DNA of 64,000 nucleotides from Daucus carota subsp. sativus (Eukaryota; Streptophyta; Magnoliopsida; Apiales; Apiaceae): NCBI RefSeq assembly GCF_001625215.2, contig NC_030387.2, positions 32,325,606-32,389,605 on the forward strand, given 5' to 3'. Shown piece by piece: positions 42,063 to 56,971 of this stretch. Positions within the stretch are counted from its first letter, which is position 1. Each line of letters starts with the position of its first letter. The notes beneath the pieces are model-generated. The model had not been told where the DNA came from and did no database searches. It worked only from the letters and a program-made list of their open reading frames with translations. Made by a program: the position numbers and the translations under genes.

Positions 42063-43398
42063 GGCGTGAGGAACTCTAGGGTTTTATTTTGTCTTGTGGA
42101 TTAAAATTAGATTCAATCAAACAAAAAACACACACAACACACACAGATTGCGATGAGAGGCTTTTCCTCTTTTTGTGAAAAAGGGTATCAAATCAGGCAA
42201 CGTGCTCGCAACTGGAAAAATATAAAAAGATAAATGAGTTTTATTTTTTCAAAATGACAGACGATTTCGGATCAAGATAAAATAATTTAAAATTATATAA
42301 AACTGAAAATTAATTTTATTAGAAACGAAATTCTAATTTCGGATCATTTCGGGTCACACTTAAAATTAATTTTAAGCTAGGTCATTAATTAGAATTAATT
42401 TAATATCATTTATATATAATTATTAATTATATATAATTATTTTAATTATACATATATAATTATTATATATATTTATGTATTTATACAAATTAATTTAAAA
42501 TATTATAACATTGTTAAAATAAATGTATTTTAAAAATCTAAATTATGAATTGGGATCAACTTGAAATTAAAAATTAAGAAAGTTCATAATCATTGAAAAT
42601 AGTAATTATGTATAACAAAGCTTTCTGGACTGCCAAACTTTCTTATAAATGTTCTTGGATGTCCAGAAAAATCTAAAATTTCAGAATTGCTGCTTTGCGA
42701 TTCATTAAATATCATGTTGAAAATAGCTCAAAATTTATTTTTTTTACACGACCGCTGAGTGAATGGCAAGTTTCTTTGAAATATTTCTTCAACCATAACT
42801 TCTATTGTTGAATCTACTAGTTTGGTCTCAATAAATATTTATTTGCGGGATAGTATTTAGAATTTTCCTATTTTTAGTTATGATAATGTTATAGAGGTTA
42901 GTCGCCTTGTAGTTGGTGTTTATGTTTATAGACGAGTTGTATTAGAAAGGATAATTCGAAACCTAATCAAGTAAAAATTTCACCGATCTGGAATACTTTC
43001 AGAGCTTCAAACTCCTTTATAACCTGGGAACTAATGATTTGGCATAAATTATAGGGGTGCCCGGAGTTTTTAAGTTGTTACAAAAAAATGGTTAAATTTC
43101 AAAAATTACAAATATGTTGTCGGATTTTACCTCCGTTTTTTAGTTACAGGTTATTAACAAAAGACAGAATTATCTTTCGAGATGAATGTTAATACATGAT
43201 GTGTTCTTTGTAGTGCTGATTTGGAGTCTAATTCTATATTTTAATATAAAATCTCTCCTTACCATATCCTATATTTTAATATAAAATCTTATACTCGCTC
43301 TCTTTCTCTATCTACTTTATATTGTGTTTTAATAATGAAAGATAATATTTAATATAAAAATATTAAACATATGTTAAAAATTAGACATATTACTGCCT
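42063..43398. other. AT-rich spacer
   Basis: The first 150 bp are the 5' flank of the reticulon gene. The rest, including TA-rich DNA at 42,390-42,500, shows no gene or recognisable element. Confidence 0.6.
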
Positions 43399-43730
43399 TA
43401 ACTTAGATAAATGAAGCTAAAGAAATGAAACGAGTGATGGTTGAAACAGATTCACTCACTGTGGTGCATGCATTAGGTAAAGGAATTGAGTATCAGCAGG
43501 AGGTTGGCAATGTTCTGAACTCGTGTCGTACTATTTTACAGGAAAGTAGTGATATTGGTGTTCAACATATTCACAGACAAGCTAATAGGTTAGCTCACAC
43601 TCTAGCTAAGTTACCATGTTTGTCTGAAGTGTTAATATGTATTATTCTCCTCCACCTGATGTGTTGGAGATGATCCGAACTGATTGTATGAGTTGATTTC
43701 TAATAGAAATTCTAGTTTCAAAAAAAAAAG
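43399..43730 (+). mobile_element. LINE fragment: RNase H domain and poly(A)
   Basis: The frame 43,425-43,676 reads MKRVMVETDSLTVVHAL, then HIHRQANRLAHTLAKL, the core of the RVT_3-type RNase H domain found at the 3' end of plant non-LTR retrotransposons. It ends at TGA and is followed by a short A run (43,721-43,729). Only about 80 residues remain, so it is a 5'-truncated LINE copy. A host RNase H-like gene fragment is a less likely alternative. Confidence 0.7.
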
Positions 43731-44147
43731 TCAGCACATCATATTTATCTTTGTTGCTCCAACTACTTGCTCGCTCTTGGGGTTAAAACAAATAGCATGG
43801 TCCAATATCCTTCTATACGAATTGAGAGTGAGGATACTCCGCAATCCACCCAATCGAGTACAAACAGGCCCAATAATGGCGATGTCTGATGGACTTAAAA
43901 TTTGAGCTTCTTCACTTCTAAATAAAAAACCCTTACCAATCTGTTTGTACTGAAATTTATAAATCCACTCCCGACTTATTATGAGAAACTAAAAGTTCTA
44001 AAATTTTTAAAAATTTTAATTTTACAAATGTATAAAAAATTATTTTAAACAATTTTACACTCATAATTAATAAATGCTCCATTTAAATGGAATTGAACAG
44101 TGTCAATATTTCTGATTTACCAACACTATACACAGCTGAGGCCTGAG

Positions 44148-44510
44148 AGCATCTCTAATGGGGTTGGTTATAATTGTTTGCTAAATTGGACATGCAAGAC
44201 ATTATGTAAAATTTGTTGAACTTGTAAGACATTGCACTTCAATAATATTGGCTAAATTGGTTGATTATAATTTAAATAGTATGTTATTAATATTTTAGAT
44301 TGTTAAAATAGAATATATCAGTTCAATATGGTAATAGATTATATGCAATCTTCCTACATATTTCTTATAGATCTGTAGAAGTTTGACAAATATAGTCATT
44401 CATAGAAGGTTAACTAAAATTATAGAGAACAACTAAATATGATTGGAGCGAGAGTTTTTTGAGAAATTGACCGACTCACGTTTTAGAGGATCTTTATGGT
44501 TGGAGATGCT
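44148..44510. mobile_element. MITE with AGCATCTC termini
   Basis: The left end AGCATCTCTAATGGGGTTGG is inverted at the right end as ATGGTTGGAGATGCT. The interior is AT-rich without coding potential. A shorter relative lies at 52,776-52,869. Confidence 0.7.
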
Positions 44511-45011
44511 ATAGGTACCGGTCTCCCCACATATTCTATTCGATTCTACTGCCCTACCCCGTCATAAATTCAACATTTCACGGGTTTGCATAATATCACC
44601 TAAAGGCTCAATTATAAGTTGGTGGAAAATTATTCACTTTTGAATAACAGTCAATGTCTAAATGACGCCAAACCGCTTTCTACATATAGTTATCAAAATC
44701 AGTCCACATCTTTGGTATCATTACTTAATCCAATTCTTTTATTATCTTAGTAGCAAAGTTTCTTCATCTAATCATGATTTTGTGATATGAACCAACGGGG
44801 ATAAGGATCGATTTGGGCAATGAAAAAAGATTAGGCTAAACTCATGATAAATTGCGATTCAACTACCTTTCTTGTGAATTTTGTAACTAATAAAACAAGG
44901 CATGTGGCGGGCATGTCAAACGTGGTCTTCACACACTTGTTTTGTTTCAAGTTTCAAGTACCCAAGCGGCCAAGTCTCTCTGGAATTAACGATGGAGCAC
45001 ACATTTGTTTG

Positions 45012-45248
45012 AGTGAGTTTAAAATAAATGCTTCTTAATTAAAATAAAAAAGAGGAGTAGAAGTTAGAAGCAAGTTAAGACTTATAAATGATTAAAGTGT
45101 TTGATAAAAAACAGAAGTCCTGAAACAAAAACTAGTATTCCTAATTTTTTATAATTGTTTTTTGATTTTTTACATAAGCGATACAAATAAGTGCTTCTAA
45201 CTTATAAACCCAGAAGCCCGGCTTTCACGTCTAAAAGAAACAACCCCA
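45012..45248. mobile_element. Degenerate MITE related to the GTTTGGC group
   Basis: The interior words AAATGCTTCTTAATTAAAAT, GACTTATAAATGATTAAAGTG and ACTTATAAACCCAGAAGC match the element at 57,414 closely. The termini are poorly preserved, so limits are approximate. Confidence 0.55.
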
Positions 45249-45533
45249 ACATATGAAGTGGTCCATTCGGAACGTCACTTGTCCCAAATAGAGGTCCATT
45301 ATACACATTTTTATTTAAATATTGTTTGGTATTGTTGTTATACATAAATCTAGAACATTCTCTTGGTCACTAACTTTTAGCTTAAAAGTTATTTTTAGAA
45401 AAAATAAAACCTCTCATATCTTACAATAATATGTTTTTCAGCTTTTTGTGTAATCATCATAGATTTCTTTATAAAATCTTTTCAAAATATTATAATTTTA
45501 TATTATAAATCAAAATATACAAAGGGTCCTGTT

Positions 45534-45859
45534 TTCCAGCAACCGCGTGTTAAACAACGTGTTAAACAAGGGTTATCTAACACACTGTACGGGGCCGTTG
45601 GATTTATATTTCAAGAGCTCAGATCCAATTTTGGGTTTTTAATATATCCGTGGTTATTTTCCGCGGAAGGGAAAACTCCCTATCCGCGGTTATTTACCGC
45701 GGAAGGGAGTTTTCCCTGTCCGCGATTTTTTATAGCGGATACATTAAAATATCAGATTGGATCTGGGCCTTTGAAATATAGATCTAACGGCCCCGTACAA
45801 TATGTTAGATAACCCTTATATAACACGATATAACACGCGGTTGTCAAGGAACAAGACCC
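45534..45859. mobile_element. Hairpin MITE, Mutator-like, 9-bp target duplication
   Basis: The ends GGGTCCTGTTTTCC and GGAACAAGACCC are inverted, and homology continues inward through CAACCGCGTGTTA, AGGGTTATCTAACA and GTACGGGGCCGTT. The core holds two hairpins with TTTCCGCGGA. ATATACAAA flanks both ends (45525-45533, 45860-45868). Same family as 23,632-23,884. Confidence 0.9.
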
Positions 45860-45868
45860 ATATACAAA

Positions 45869-48250
45869 TACCAAAAAATTGACAATACTTTATAATATAA
45901 TTACAAAATTGATATTTTATATTTCAAAACATATATTTTTCAGTTTGATTTAATAGGATTGAGTTCACAAAAAATATAATAATGGAAGCAAAAAAAAGAA
46001 GGAAAAAGAGTTACCCCGTGCTACTAAAAAGTGCACTTAACTTTCTAGTGTTGAATATTACATTAAATATTTATTCTGTTTAATTAACCATTAAATTAAA
46101 ACCTTTTTTTTTTTTGGGTTCAAATAAAAGTAACGTGTCGCACTGTCGCATACGTACACATTCCTCCCATCCCATACACGGACGTGTACACAACTTGCAT
46201 TATTTGAGCGCTGAGAACGACAACACAAATGAAAGATAATGGGCAAAAAATCCAAAGAGAGTGTGTTAAATACAGATATATAATTTAAAACTAGATCCTA
46301 AATCCGACAAATTGACATGCATTGCATCGTTCAAATTAGGTATATATATGTTTGTTCTAGCGCCATCTATTTTTAGTTTTTGTTTTTAGCTTCATGATTT
46401 ACATTGGGAAACATATGGGAAGAGAATTATTGAAGTGTAATAATTATGTATAAAGAGGGCGCTAATGATGCAATTCAAATCAATTCTTAAATAAAAATTA
46501 AAATTAGCACAATTAAATAATATTTACTTTATAAAATAATGATTTGTTTTATAAAATTTTGACGAAAATTTTCGGAAATTAGTGAAAACCTCTAGACCTG
46601 TTTTTTTATCGATTGTGATGGTGACTGTGACGGAGATGGTGGAGGTGGAGATTTGGACAGAGAAGGAGTCGGAGACTTGGAGGTGGTGGTGGAAATGACA
46701 ACTCAGATTTTCGGACATATAAAACTGTTGCAATTCATTATTTCATAGAGATTTTGGATATGACGAAGGTGATGGTGGTGGAGGAGGTTTTCTATTTTGA
46801 TTTTTAAAATTATATATGTAACAATTAATTATAAAAATTATATTAGTTATATATGTATGTATGTTAAATGTTAGTTTCATTCAACAGAATCAAAATATTT
46901 TAAATGATTTAGGTTCAAAAGTTCAATTTAATTCTCTATATTCTCTTTTTTTATATTAATTTTGGCTCGATTTTAATTTTTCAATCACCCAACACCCAAC
47001 TTATAACGACATCATGATAAAAATGAAAAAGTAACACACACTACGGGAAAATAATCCATGACCCTTGACTCAAAATATAATCATAATTTTTTCTGCTTGA
47101 CAAAACATTTGATTATTTTTCGTCGGCACGCCTACTATTTTTCCAAAGTAATGGGGACATGAAATAGTGAATAGTTTGACTAGATACTCATAGTTTAGCT
47201 ACCACAAACCGCAAGTTGGGTGAGTATAATATCCAATCAAATCTTAACACTCAAAATTACAAAGTTACATCATTGCCTAACACTTTAACATTAAGGTTTC
47301 TTTTGGCTAATTTACTATTAAATTGCAACTGATAGCAGAAAATCTATACAGTTGAAGGAAGATTAGCTTGATAATGATGTTTGGCTAATTTAAAATCTAG
47401 GGTCAATTAGTTACTGTTTCTTGAAAAAGTTGATGCATAGCCTAAAGTTTAGGTTTGCTTTTAGATGGTTAATTTCACTACATTATAAAGTTTGGCATAT
47501 GGTGTGTACAATTTCGGTGCAAATCGAAAAGAGACTAATTCTGCTTGGCATATGGTGTATATATTTCCGGTGCAAATTAAAGGGAGACTAATTCAGGTTG
47601 AAATCGAGATTAAGATAAAAAAATTGATAAGATTTTTTATATTAAGAAGTGTTTTGTTACTAAAAATAATTATATTTTTTAATATAAATCTTGTCTAATT
47701 TCAAATAATCACTAGAAATTTATTTTAAAATTCGTTCTATACTAGCTTGAATTTCTAGTTTCGGCATAAATAATTAATTTCATAAAAGGCAAGTGTGATG
47801 AGTGAATCAACAACTTGTTTGATCTATGTCAAATCTTTCGGTATCCAAACAAATGCAAAGTGAAGAAAAGAAAAAGCAGGAGCAACTCTAGCAGTAAAGT
47901 TTGGTCAAGACCCAAGTAAAGCTAATTTACAAAAGATGAGCAGCAGCCACCCTGCACTATAAACCAGGTCCTACACCTTCACCAGCTCCATTCGCACAAC
48001 TTTCCATTCGTCATAAATAGATGATGACTAATTTATTTCTCTTTGATTTTAATAACTAAATATATATTATCATCTTTTATATATTCTTTTCAATATTTTT
48101 ATATTATCTCTTTTACTAATAGATTTTGAATTTAATATTATAATAATTATAGAAAATATAAATAGAAATTATTGTCAGAATTTTCATTTAATATAAAGCA
48201 CTCATTTCTTAGAAATTGAATTATATTATATCTATTCTATATTTAGAAAA
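45869..48250. other. AT-rich spacer
   Basis: Apart from a GGTGGA-type triplet stretch near 46,615-46,790 and a 60-bp direct duplication near 47,490-47,595 (TTGGCATATGGTGT), I see nothing that looks like a gene or a defined element. Confidence 0.6.
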
Positions 48251-48446
48251 TGTTAGAATATAATACTGTTAAGCCCTCCTCCTAACAGCTAAGAGGTTTT
48301 AGGAAAATTGATGGCTTAATGGGCATTCGTGATCCTCTTTTGATGATCCATAAATAGACTTTCGAGTCAGGAGAAATGTTAGAATATGATCCTGCTAAAC
48401 ACTCCTCCAAACAACTTTGAGGTTTTAAGAGAATCGATCACTTAAC
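48251..48446. mobile_element. TRIM-like LTR element remnant
   Basis: Two direct repeats of about 70 bp, both beginning TGTTAGAATAT, lie at 48,251-48,321 and 48,377-48,446 with about 55 bp between. The layout is that of a terminal-repeat retrotransposon in miniature. The repeats differ at many sites, so it is old and broken. Confidence 0.5.
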
Positions 48447-48802
48447 ATGAAAGCTCACAGTAAGAAATAAAGAGATCGTGTTTTGTGTGTGTAGGGACAC
48501 GTACGTAGAGGATGGTTGATAAGAGAGAACCAAAATAGAAGGGGGCCAGGAGGATGTGATCACATACATGCTACACGAGTCCTGTTTTTAATTCTCCCCT
48601 GGATCTTCCGGATAACTCTGTACAATTATTTTACATTTTCATAGGACCCTCGTCAAAATTATAGTGGTCCTGTTTGATTGTAGCTTCTTTTCTCTACTTA
48701 TAATAATATCAGTTTAATCGTACCAAACCATCTATACAGAGAAGTTATAAGTCACTTTTGTGCAAGTTTTATCATTTTTCTAAGACCCTTGTTTAACTTA
48801 TA

Positions 48803-49037
48803 CTCCCTCTGTCCCATTTTAACTGATGTTTGACTTTTTGACACGTATATTGAGATGCAAAAAACCTATATCTACACTTAATAAAAAAATTCAATTTTTA
48901 TATCAAATTAAAGTTTAGGTTCTAAATTTTTATTTGGTATAAATTTTATAAAAAATGATAATGTTTAGATATGATTTTTTTAACATCTTAAAATACGTGT
49001 AAAAAAGTCAAAAGCAGTTAAAATGGGACGGAGGGAG
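48803..49037. mobile_element. Stowaway MITE (Tc1/mariner)
   Basis: Perfect hallmarks: CTCCCTCTGTCCCATTTTAA at the left, inverted at the right as TTAAAATGGGACGGAGGGAG, with TA on both sides. Length 235 bp. It lies about 650 bp upstream of the ACC oxidase TATA box. Confidence 0.93.
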
Positions 49038-49578
49038 TAAGTAGTTAGTGAGTCCAATGTGATACGTAGTCTAAATAATATTTTATTATTTAATTTTTTT
49101 GAATATAACATGTCAGGCCATACTGTTATGACTTGTGCCTGTTAGGTGATCACTGTACCATAATTCTACCTAATATTGAGACAAGTTACAAAAATATAAC
49201 TACAATTATAAGATTAAAAATTGTGTGCATGGACATGCAGGTTTTTTTGATAAGAAGGAATAAATTCATCAATTAAAATTCATAAGGCATCTAAAAAAAA
49301 TCAAAATTGGACAGACCCGTAGAATATCACTGTTGAATTCTTCCTTTTCAAGAGACATCTAAGCGATTTGAAGATTATTTGAATATATACTGCTGTTTCC
49401 ATATGATTATTTTTCACCTGACTGTTCTGAACAATCAACGATAGATGCGATCCCATAATAATCTTCAAATCTAAATCAAACCCATGAAAATCATGTGAAA
49501 ATCATGTCGTCTTATAACCTCGGTCATGAAGAACATCAAAACACACCAAAACAAAACAAACCAACTCAAATAAATTAG

Positions 49579-51223
<1,645 letters not shown>

Positions 51224-51931
51224 GAGTACCACAAGCACAAATGTCTACTATGTCACAAGTGTAATCTTGAATAACACCCTGTTTTATAATCACATGATGT
51301 CTCTGCAGAGACTTATCACTTTGGTGATTCAATGATATGTTTTTTGACAAATTAATTTTTGAACTCTTGATCATAACATGAAACTAGCTATATATAACAA
51401 TGGAGTAACTATAAAGAGTCAAGCACAACAGAAAGCAAAAAATGTTCTGCATACAGTTTAGAGAAAACGATATTAGTTTTATAAAATCAAATTGCAAAAG
51501 TAAGAATAAGTTACTAAAACGTAGGTTTTTCAACTTCTCATATTCTGGCTTATAAGTCGGAAGCTGACTTATAAGCCCAGAAGCTTGAAAAAAAAGCTCG
51601 TTCCAAACAAGCCTAAGTAAACACATTCTCCAAACCTTAACTGAGTCCGGCCTATACTATTTCTGTAACAGGCCTAAGATTTTTTGGGTGTATTTTAGTT
51701 GATAAATTGCAATTGCTAGATTTGATGATGTACAACACTTGGAAATATATTAGCTCACACATAGCATTGGACTATTGAGCATCGAAGGAAAACGATTACA
51801 TACAAGTACAGCTGGTATTAAGCTATATACATGAATAGATTGATGGAGAATACAAATTCAATGCTGAGGCATATGAGAAAGAAAACATGCTAATACGAGG
51901 GAGATAGCGATTCCTCTTGATATTGCAGTAG
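51224..51931. other. Spacer between converging ACO and P450 genes
   Basis: Contains a short MITE-like piece at 51,520-51,612 (CAACTTCTCATATTCTGGCT, then CTTATAAGTCGGAAG). No gene seen. Confidence 0.6.
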
Positions 51932-54900
51932 CTAGATAAGTTTACGCAGAAGAAGTTTCATTCCATGCTGAGGCATGAGGAGGAAAGCATGCTTTGGAGC
52001 ATGCACATACGAGGGAGATAGCTCGAAGCTGAAGCGTTGCAGGAGAGTTGCTATAACGAATTTATCAGTAACCATTGCCATACTCTGTCCAATACATTTT
52101 CGAGGACCTCCAGCAAAAGCAAAGTAAACAGATTGCATCTTTGAGTTGAACACACCTTCAGCAAATCTTTCGGGCTTAAATTGTTTCACATCTTCTCCCC
52201 AAATATCAGGGTCGTGGTTCAGTAAAGTTATTGGTATGGTCAATTGGATCCAGGCCGGTAGAACCATGTCTCCTAACTTTGTATCTTTGGAGATGGCTCG
52301 GTGAATCATACTAGTTGGTGGATACAATCTCATTACTTCATACAGAATCATTGTTATCTGAAACAATCAAACTTTCATGTCATCATCTTTCGGATATTAT
52401 TTCATCAATATTAAAAATAATTATCTCCATATTCGTTTGAAATGTTAATCATATACTCTCCCTGTCCCACCCAAATGTTTAAGGTCTAAGTAAAGTATGA
52501 GTAGAAAAGTAAGAAAAAGTAAAGATAATGGTGAGACCGGTTCATATTTTATGTATACAGCAAGTACAGAGGGGAAATATATGGAGAATAGTTGACTTTT
52601 ATATTATAAAATTTTACTATATTTGGTAAGTTTTGAAATATAAAAAATCGAATAAGACATCTGTCGCATCTCAAAACTGAAAGCGTAAAGAGATGGATGG
52701 GACGGAAGAAGTACTAATCTTGAACCGTACTCTAGCTCAAGTTGTTGGAAACTTGACAAATTCACATAGTGTATAAGAACATCTCCAACGAGATTGACTA
52801 AAATAATTGAAAAATGTATTGTGTTTCGATGAGATTTAGCTAAGGATTTTGTATGGTTGGAGATGCTCTGAGTATTTAGATTTGTTTTAAGTATTAGAGT
52901 ATGGGGAAGAAAGACTCACAATTTTGAGTTGGTTTAGTCCCTCAACGTTGGGCTTCTGATCTCCGAAAACCTGCAAAACCTCCTCTCTAGCTCGCTCTTG
53001 CCATTCCGGATGCTTGCTGAGAACATAGAGCAGCCATGTCAAAGAGCGTGCTGTAGTTTCAGTCCCAATGAAGTGAAAACTTCTACACTCATCAACCACA
53101 TCGTCAAGACTAAATCCACTTGTTTCATCGTGAAAAGCTTCCATCATTAGTCCCAACATATCACCTTCACTACGAGCCCCGATTTTTGTTTCTTCAAGTC
53201 TCTTAGTCACCATTTTCCTCACTAAACCTTCAACTTCTTTATGCAATGCTTTCATAGTGTTCAGATCTTTAGTTGGCAGATTCCTGCATCCATTTCACCC
53301 AATTAAAGTCTTAGCCACAAGCTTCTGTTTTCCAATAGTGTTTTAAGAAAAAAAAAGGCAGGCAGCCAACTTCTGAGTTTATAAGTCCGACACAACTTAT
53401 TTGTACTGTCTGTATGACAAATTAATAAGTCAATTTCGGACTCATAAGTCAGGAAGTTGAGAATTTAGTAACTTATTTTAATTTTGAAATTAAAATTTAC
53501 AAAAATATACATGTTCACTTTAAAGAATAATTTGTTATTATATTAATAATTTTTACTCAAGTTGTACAGCCAAAAATTTTATCCAAACCCATAAAATGAA
53601 AATTTCTTCTTGCTTATAATTTAATAATACTTATTTTAAGTTACGCCAAACAACCTCTCACTTGCAGAGTTAACTTATTATCGGAAAAAGGTACCTGTGA
53701 TTGTTTCAGAAAAAATGTTTGGAACACAAGGAACACCATTTTGGTTTGTAAGATTGAAAGTAGAGGAATTCATATAATTACCACCATCCGGGGAAGAACA
53801 TGAGCTTGGCTACTTTGGCTGCTTGTTCGTTAACCTTAAGCCGAAGTTGATGAATCCTTCTTATGTCTTCGCTCGTCTCGCCTACAGCAAGTGTTTTGCA
53901 CATTACCTCATAGGTTAAAGCTTCCAAGTCTGGCCATATATCAACCTCGCCAGATTCCTTTGAAGCCAGGGACTTGTTCCATTTGTCTATCATTTCCAAA
54001 CTGCTGTTCACGATTGATGGCACCATGTTCTTTCCATGTCAACAAAAGAAAACAAGATCTAAAATCAATATTGATTGTCGTGTGCAATATGTGTGCATGT
54101 GCACGGGAGGGAGGGGCTTATTATTGGGGCTTATTACACAACATGAAAAATATACGACGTTTGGCTAAGATTAAGTGGCTGTGTTAAAAAAACTTGAGTT
54201 TTCCAGTTTCTACTTCCGACTTCTTCTAGTCTAAAAGAAATACTTTTTAAACCAAATAGACCCGAATAAGTTTAACCCGACTTCTCTTATAAATAAGTCG
54301 AGAAGTGGTGTGTCCAAACACCCAGCAAACTATAATAAAAAAATATGGAATGAAAAAGTTTGTCAAAATATTATGGGCTTCTTCAAGAATATTTAAGTTA
54401 CAAATTTATTTGCTTTTAAAAATAATTGTGCAACCATATATGTAACCTTGTTCGTCACTCCAGTAACGTGAAAATCAACTGTTTTCAGCCTTATTTGCAA
54501 CCTCGACCATATTTTTGAAAATAAGTTTGGATATATGGATATGTTTGTAATATTTCCCAAATTCTAATCATGTAATATATTAAAATTTGTTAAAATTTAG
54601 TCCATTTAATCATATATAGAATGTCAAAAGTGCACTATACTAATATGAAAGGGAGTATAAATACTAACTTTTGATGTTATACATTTGTTTTTGAAATCTT
54701 TTATTTGAAAATATATTTTTATTCCGAGAAAGATTCTTTTGGTGTGAGCAAAGTGTACATTTATTTTAGATGAATAGACAAAAAGACTTAAATATATAGA
54801 AGTATCTTGGTTCCGGCCGGCGGCCATGCAAGTGTCTAAAACATGGTACAAACCAGTTACCTTCATCTTCTCAATGTGAAAAGCAGGGTTGATGATCTTC

Positions 54901-55802
54901 TTATGTTTAATCCATGTGTTTCCCTCAATGGTGAAGAGTCCCCCCACAAGCACATGAGCCATATGATCTGCCTTTGGCTTTTGAAATTCGTTTGGTCTTG
55001 ACAGAATGTCCTTTACTAGTAGCGGGTCCATTATGTTCAGTCTAGGTTTTGTGCCAATCCAGATGAAAAATTGTTTCCCTACACATGCAAACATGAGGAT
55101 TCAGATCTAAATTTAATACGATCCTGGTAAGCCTTCTCCAAAATCTTGGAGCTAGAAATGATCAGAGCGAGAGGTTGTTGAAATATAGTAATAAAATATA
55201 TTTGTGAACTTTCTCCAACACCTTATAAAATCTTAAGATTTTAGATGGACTGATTCTCAACATGCGATAAGAACTCTCATTTAAATATGTTTAAGCATAT
55301 AACGAAAGATATTAGAGGCTGTTTGAAAACATGCATATCATTTCAAATGACAGGATTTGAGTTGTCATTTCAAATTCTCAGATTTATATACTAATATTCG
55401 AATGTGTGTGGATTTCAAATGAAATCCAAATCCAAATTCTCAAACAGGTTATTTCATTAAATCCAGGATTTCAAATGAAATCCAAGTTACCAAACAGGCC
55501 ATTAGGGTTTGTGCATTCATACCATACTTCTGGACCAAGTGGTGGTGATACGGCAAAACACGGGCCGGTATATCATCTGAGAGTTGTTCCAAAGGCTTGG
55601 AAACGGCTTCTACTCTCATCCTCTCCATCTCTTTGGCGTCACCATAAAAAAACCGATACGGATTCCCCCTAAACCCTAGCTCCCTCACTCGTTTCTCCAC
55701 TTTCTTTGGCCTAATCCAAAATCTGTTTACAACTTTCATCATGTAGCTCAACATAAGAACTGCAATCAACGAGATCACAGCATAAGCGATATTCGCATCC
55801 AT
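51932..55802 (-). CDS. Cytochrome P450, clan 72
   Basis: Exons 55523-55802, 54861-55078, 53782-54029, 52920-53283 and 51932-52357 give 511 residues. An N-terminal membrane anchor (about 5-22) is followed by a basic segment with RPKKVEKRVRELGFRGNPY, typical of clan 72. Further landmarks are the I-helix FIGTETT (320-326), the K-helix ExxR (E377-R380), PERF (433-436) and the haem loop FAGGPRKCIG (451-460) with Cys458 as haem ligand. All are intact. P450s of this clan oxidise terpenoids, hormones and fatty acids on the ER. The sequence resembles CYP72/CYP721-type enzymes but I cannot fix the subfamily or substrate. Five exons with these phases fit CYP72A-type genes. Introns carry several MITEs. 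Confidence 0.93.
52456..52711. mobile_element. Degenerate Stowaway MITE in P450 intron 4
   Basis: The ends CTCTCCCTGTCCCA and TGGGACGGAAGAAG are imperfect inverted repeats of the Stowaway type, with TA on both sides (52454-52455, 52712-52713). Older than the one at 48,803. Confidence 0.8.
52776..52869. mobile_element. Short MITE in P450 intron 4
   Basis: AGAACATCTCCAACGAGATT is inverted at the other end as GGTTGGAGATGCTCT. It is 94 bp long and related by its ends to the element at 44,148. Confidence 0.65.
53343..53665. mobile_element. MITE-like insertion in P450 intron 3
   Basis: The words TAAGTCCGACACAACTTAT, CGGACTCATAAGTCAGGAAG and ACGCCAAACAACCTCT mark a member of the GTTTGGC group. The right end is recognisable; the left end is not clear. 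Confidence 0.5.
54168..54330. mobile_element. MITE-like insertion in P450 intron 2
   Basis: CTTCCGACTTCTTCTAGTCT, ACTTCTCTTATAAATAAGTC and GGTGTGTCCAAACACCCAGC match the GTTTGGC-type group. Limits are approximate. Confidence 0.5.
55177..55262 (+). mobile_element. Possible solo LTR of a TRIM in P450 intron 1
   Basis: An 86-bp segment runs TGTTGAAATATAG to CTCAACA and is followed by a degraded primer-site-like TGCGATAAGAACTC. It resembles the repeats of the TRIM at 50,257 read in the other direction. Old and incomplete. Confidence 0.4.
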
Positions 55803-56200
55803 TTCTCACTTCAAGCTTCTGCGAATACATCGAAAGTGAGACAAGGTTTTATAGAAGCGATTTTAGCCGGCAGGAGATGATACCAAAATGCCTTGAACGA
55901 TGTCAATCCTTGTGATAGTAATTGTACGCTAAACAACTGGTAGGTGACGAACCAAAAAACAAAATGCTAGGTAGCTACATTGTATTTTATGGATAAATTA
56001 AATAAATAAAGTATAAATTCACCAATCCTAGATAGAGTATTAGCGTCCGGCCGGAAATAATATCTGTCAGTCCTTAGGATGACAAGTTTATGCTGTGTTT
56101 TTTCAACTGTATATAGGTGCTGGTTCCACGTATCCTTTAATCAGCATTTTTCTGACTGTTGGATGAATATCCGACGCTCAGTATTATAACATTTTTTAAA

Positions 56201-56551
56201 TACGTTCAGTGTTAAAAAACGCTGGACAAGGTCTCGTCCAACGGTTAAAGGTCATTTTCTATGTTCAGCAGTTTAAAAATGCTGGACATATTAAACTTTT
56301 GTTATAATTTTGCCTATTGGATATATAACCGGTCCTGGCATACGACTGTCACGGACCAGGACTCATCTTTCCATATACGTTCAGCGTTAAAAAAACGCTG
56401 GACGGGGTCTCGTCCAACAGTTAAAGATCATTTTTTGTGTTCAGCACTTTAAAAATACTGGATATATTAAACTTTTGTTATAATCATGTCTATCGGATAT
56501 ATAACTGGTCCTGGCATACGACTGTCACGGACCAGGACCCATCTTTCCACA
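56201..56551. repeat. 175-bp tandem repeat, two copies
   Basis: Copies start at 56,201 and 56,376 with TACGTTCAG(T/C)GTTAAAAAA. Each contains two CAGC...GCTGGAC stem-like inverted pairs and the segment CCTGGCATACGACTGTCACG. They differ at about one base in ten. Confidence 0.9.
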
Positions 56552-56971
56552 AGAAAAGATTAGACAAAAGGTATATATGTGTCGGTTATCCACTGCACAG
56601 ACGTAAAATACTTGAAAGTTCGATAAATTTATTTGTAGTTTCTTTCGTTTTCAGGTCTGATTACGTATTAATATATACAACTAAGCAAAAACGAAGTTGG
56701 GATAAATATATTTGAAATTGACATGGACTGCTGAAACGCATATTTGGAGTGTATTTGGCCTGGTGTAAAAGTCAAAGTGTTTGGACTTATCGGCTATCGC
56801 TTATCGTTTTGGTAGAATGCCCTAGTGCTGTAAAATACTTTAAAGTTCGAGATTTTGGAGTTTGCGTATAAGTACAAAGTTATCGGTTCATAATTCTTTT
56901 CCGAAGAGCCCATCTCTCGTTTCTTCCGTCACAGACGAGTTAGGAGTAATACCTCCAGGGGTGACCATGAT

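Noticed and set aside
46560-46800. Frames over the GGTGGA triplet stretch
   Set aside because: Only low-complexity peptides result, with no conserved domain or gene structure.
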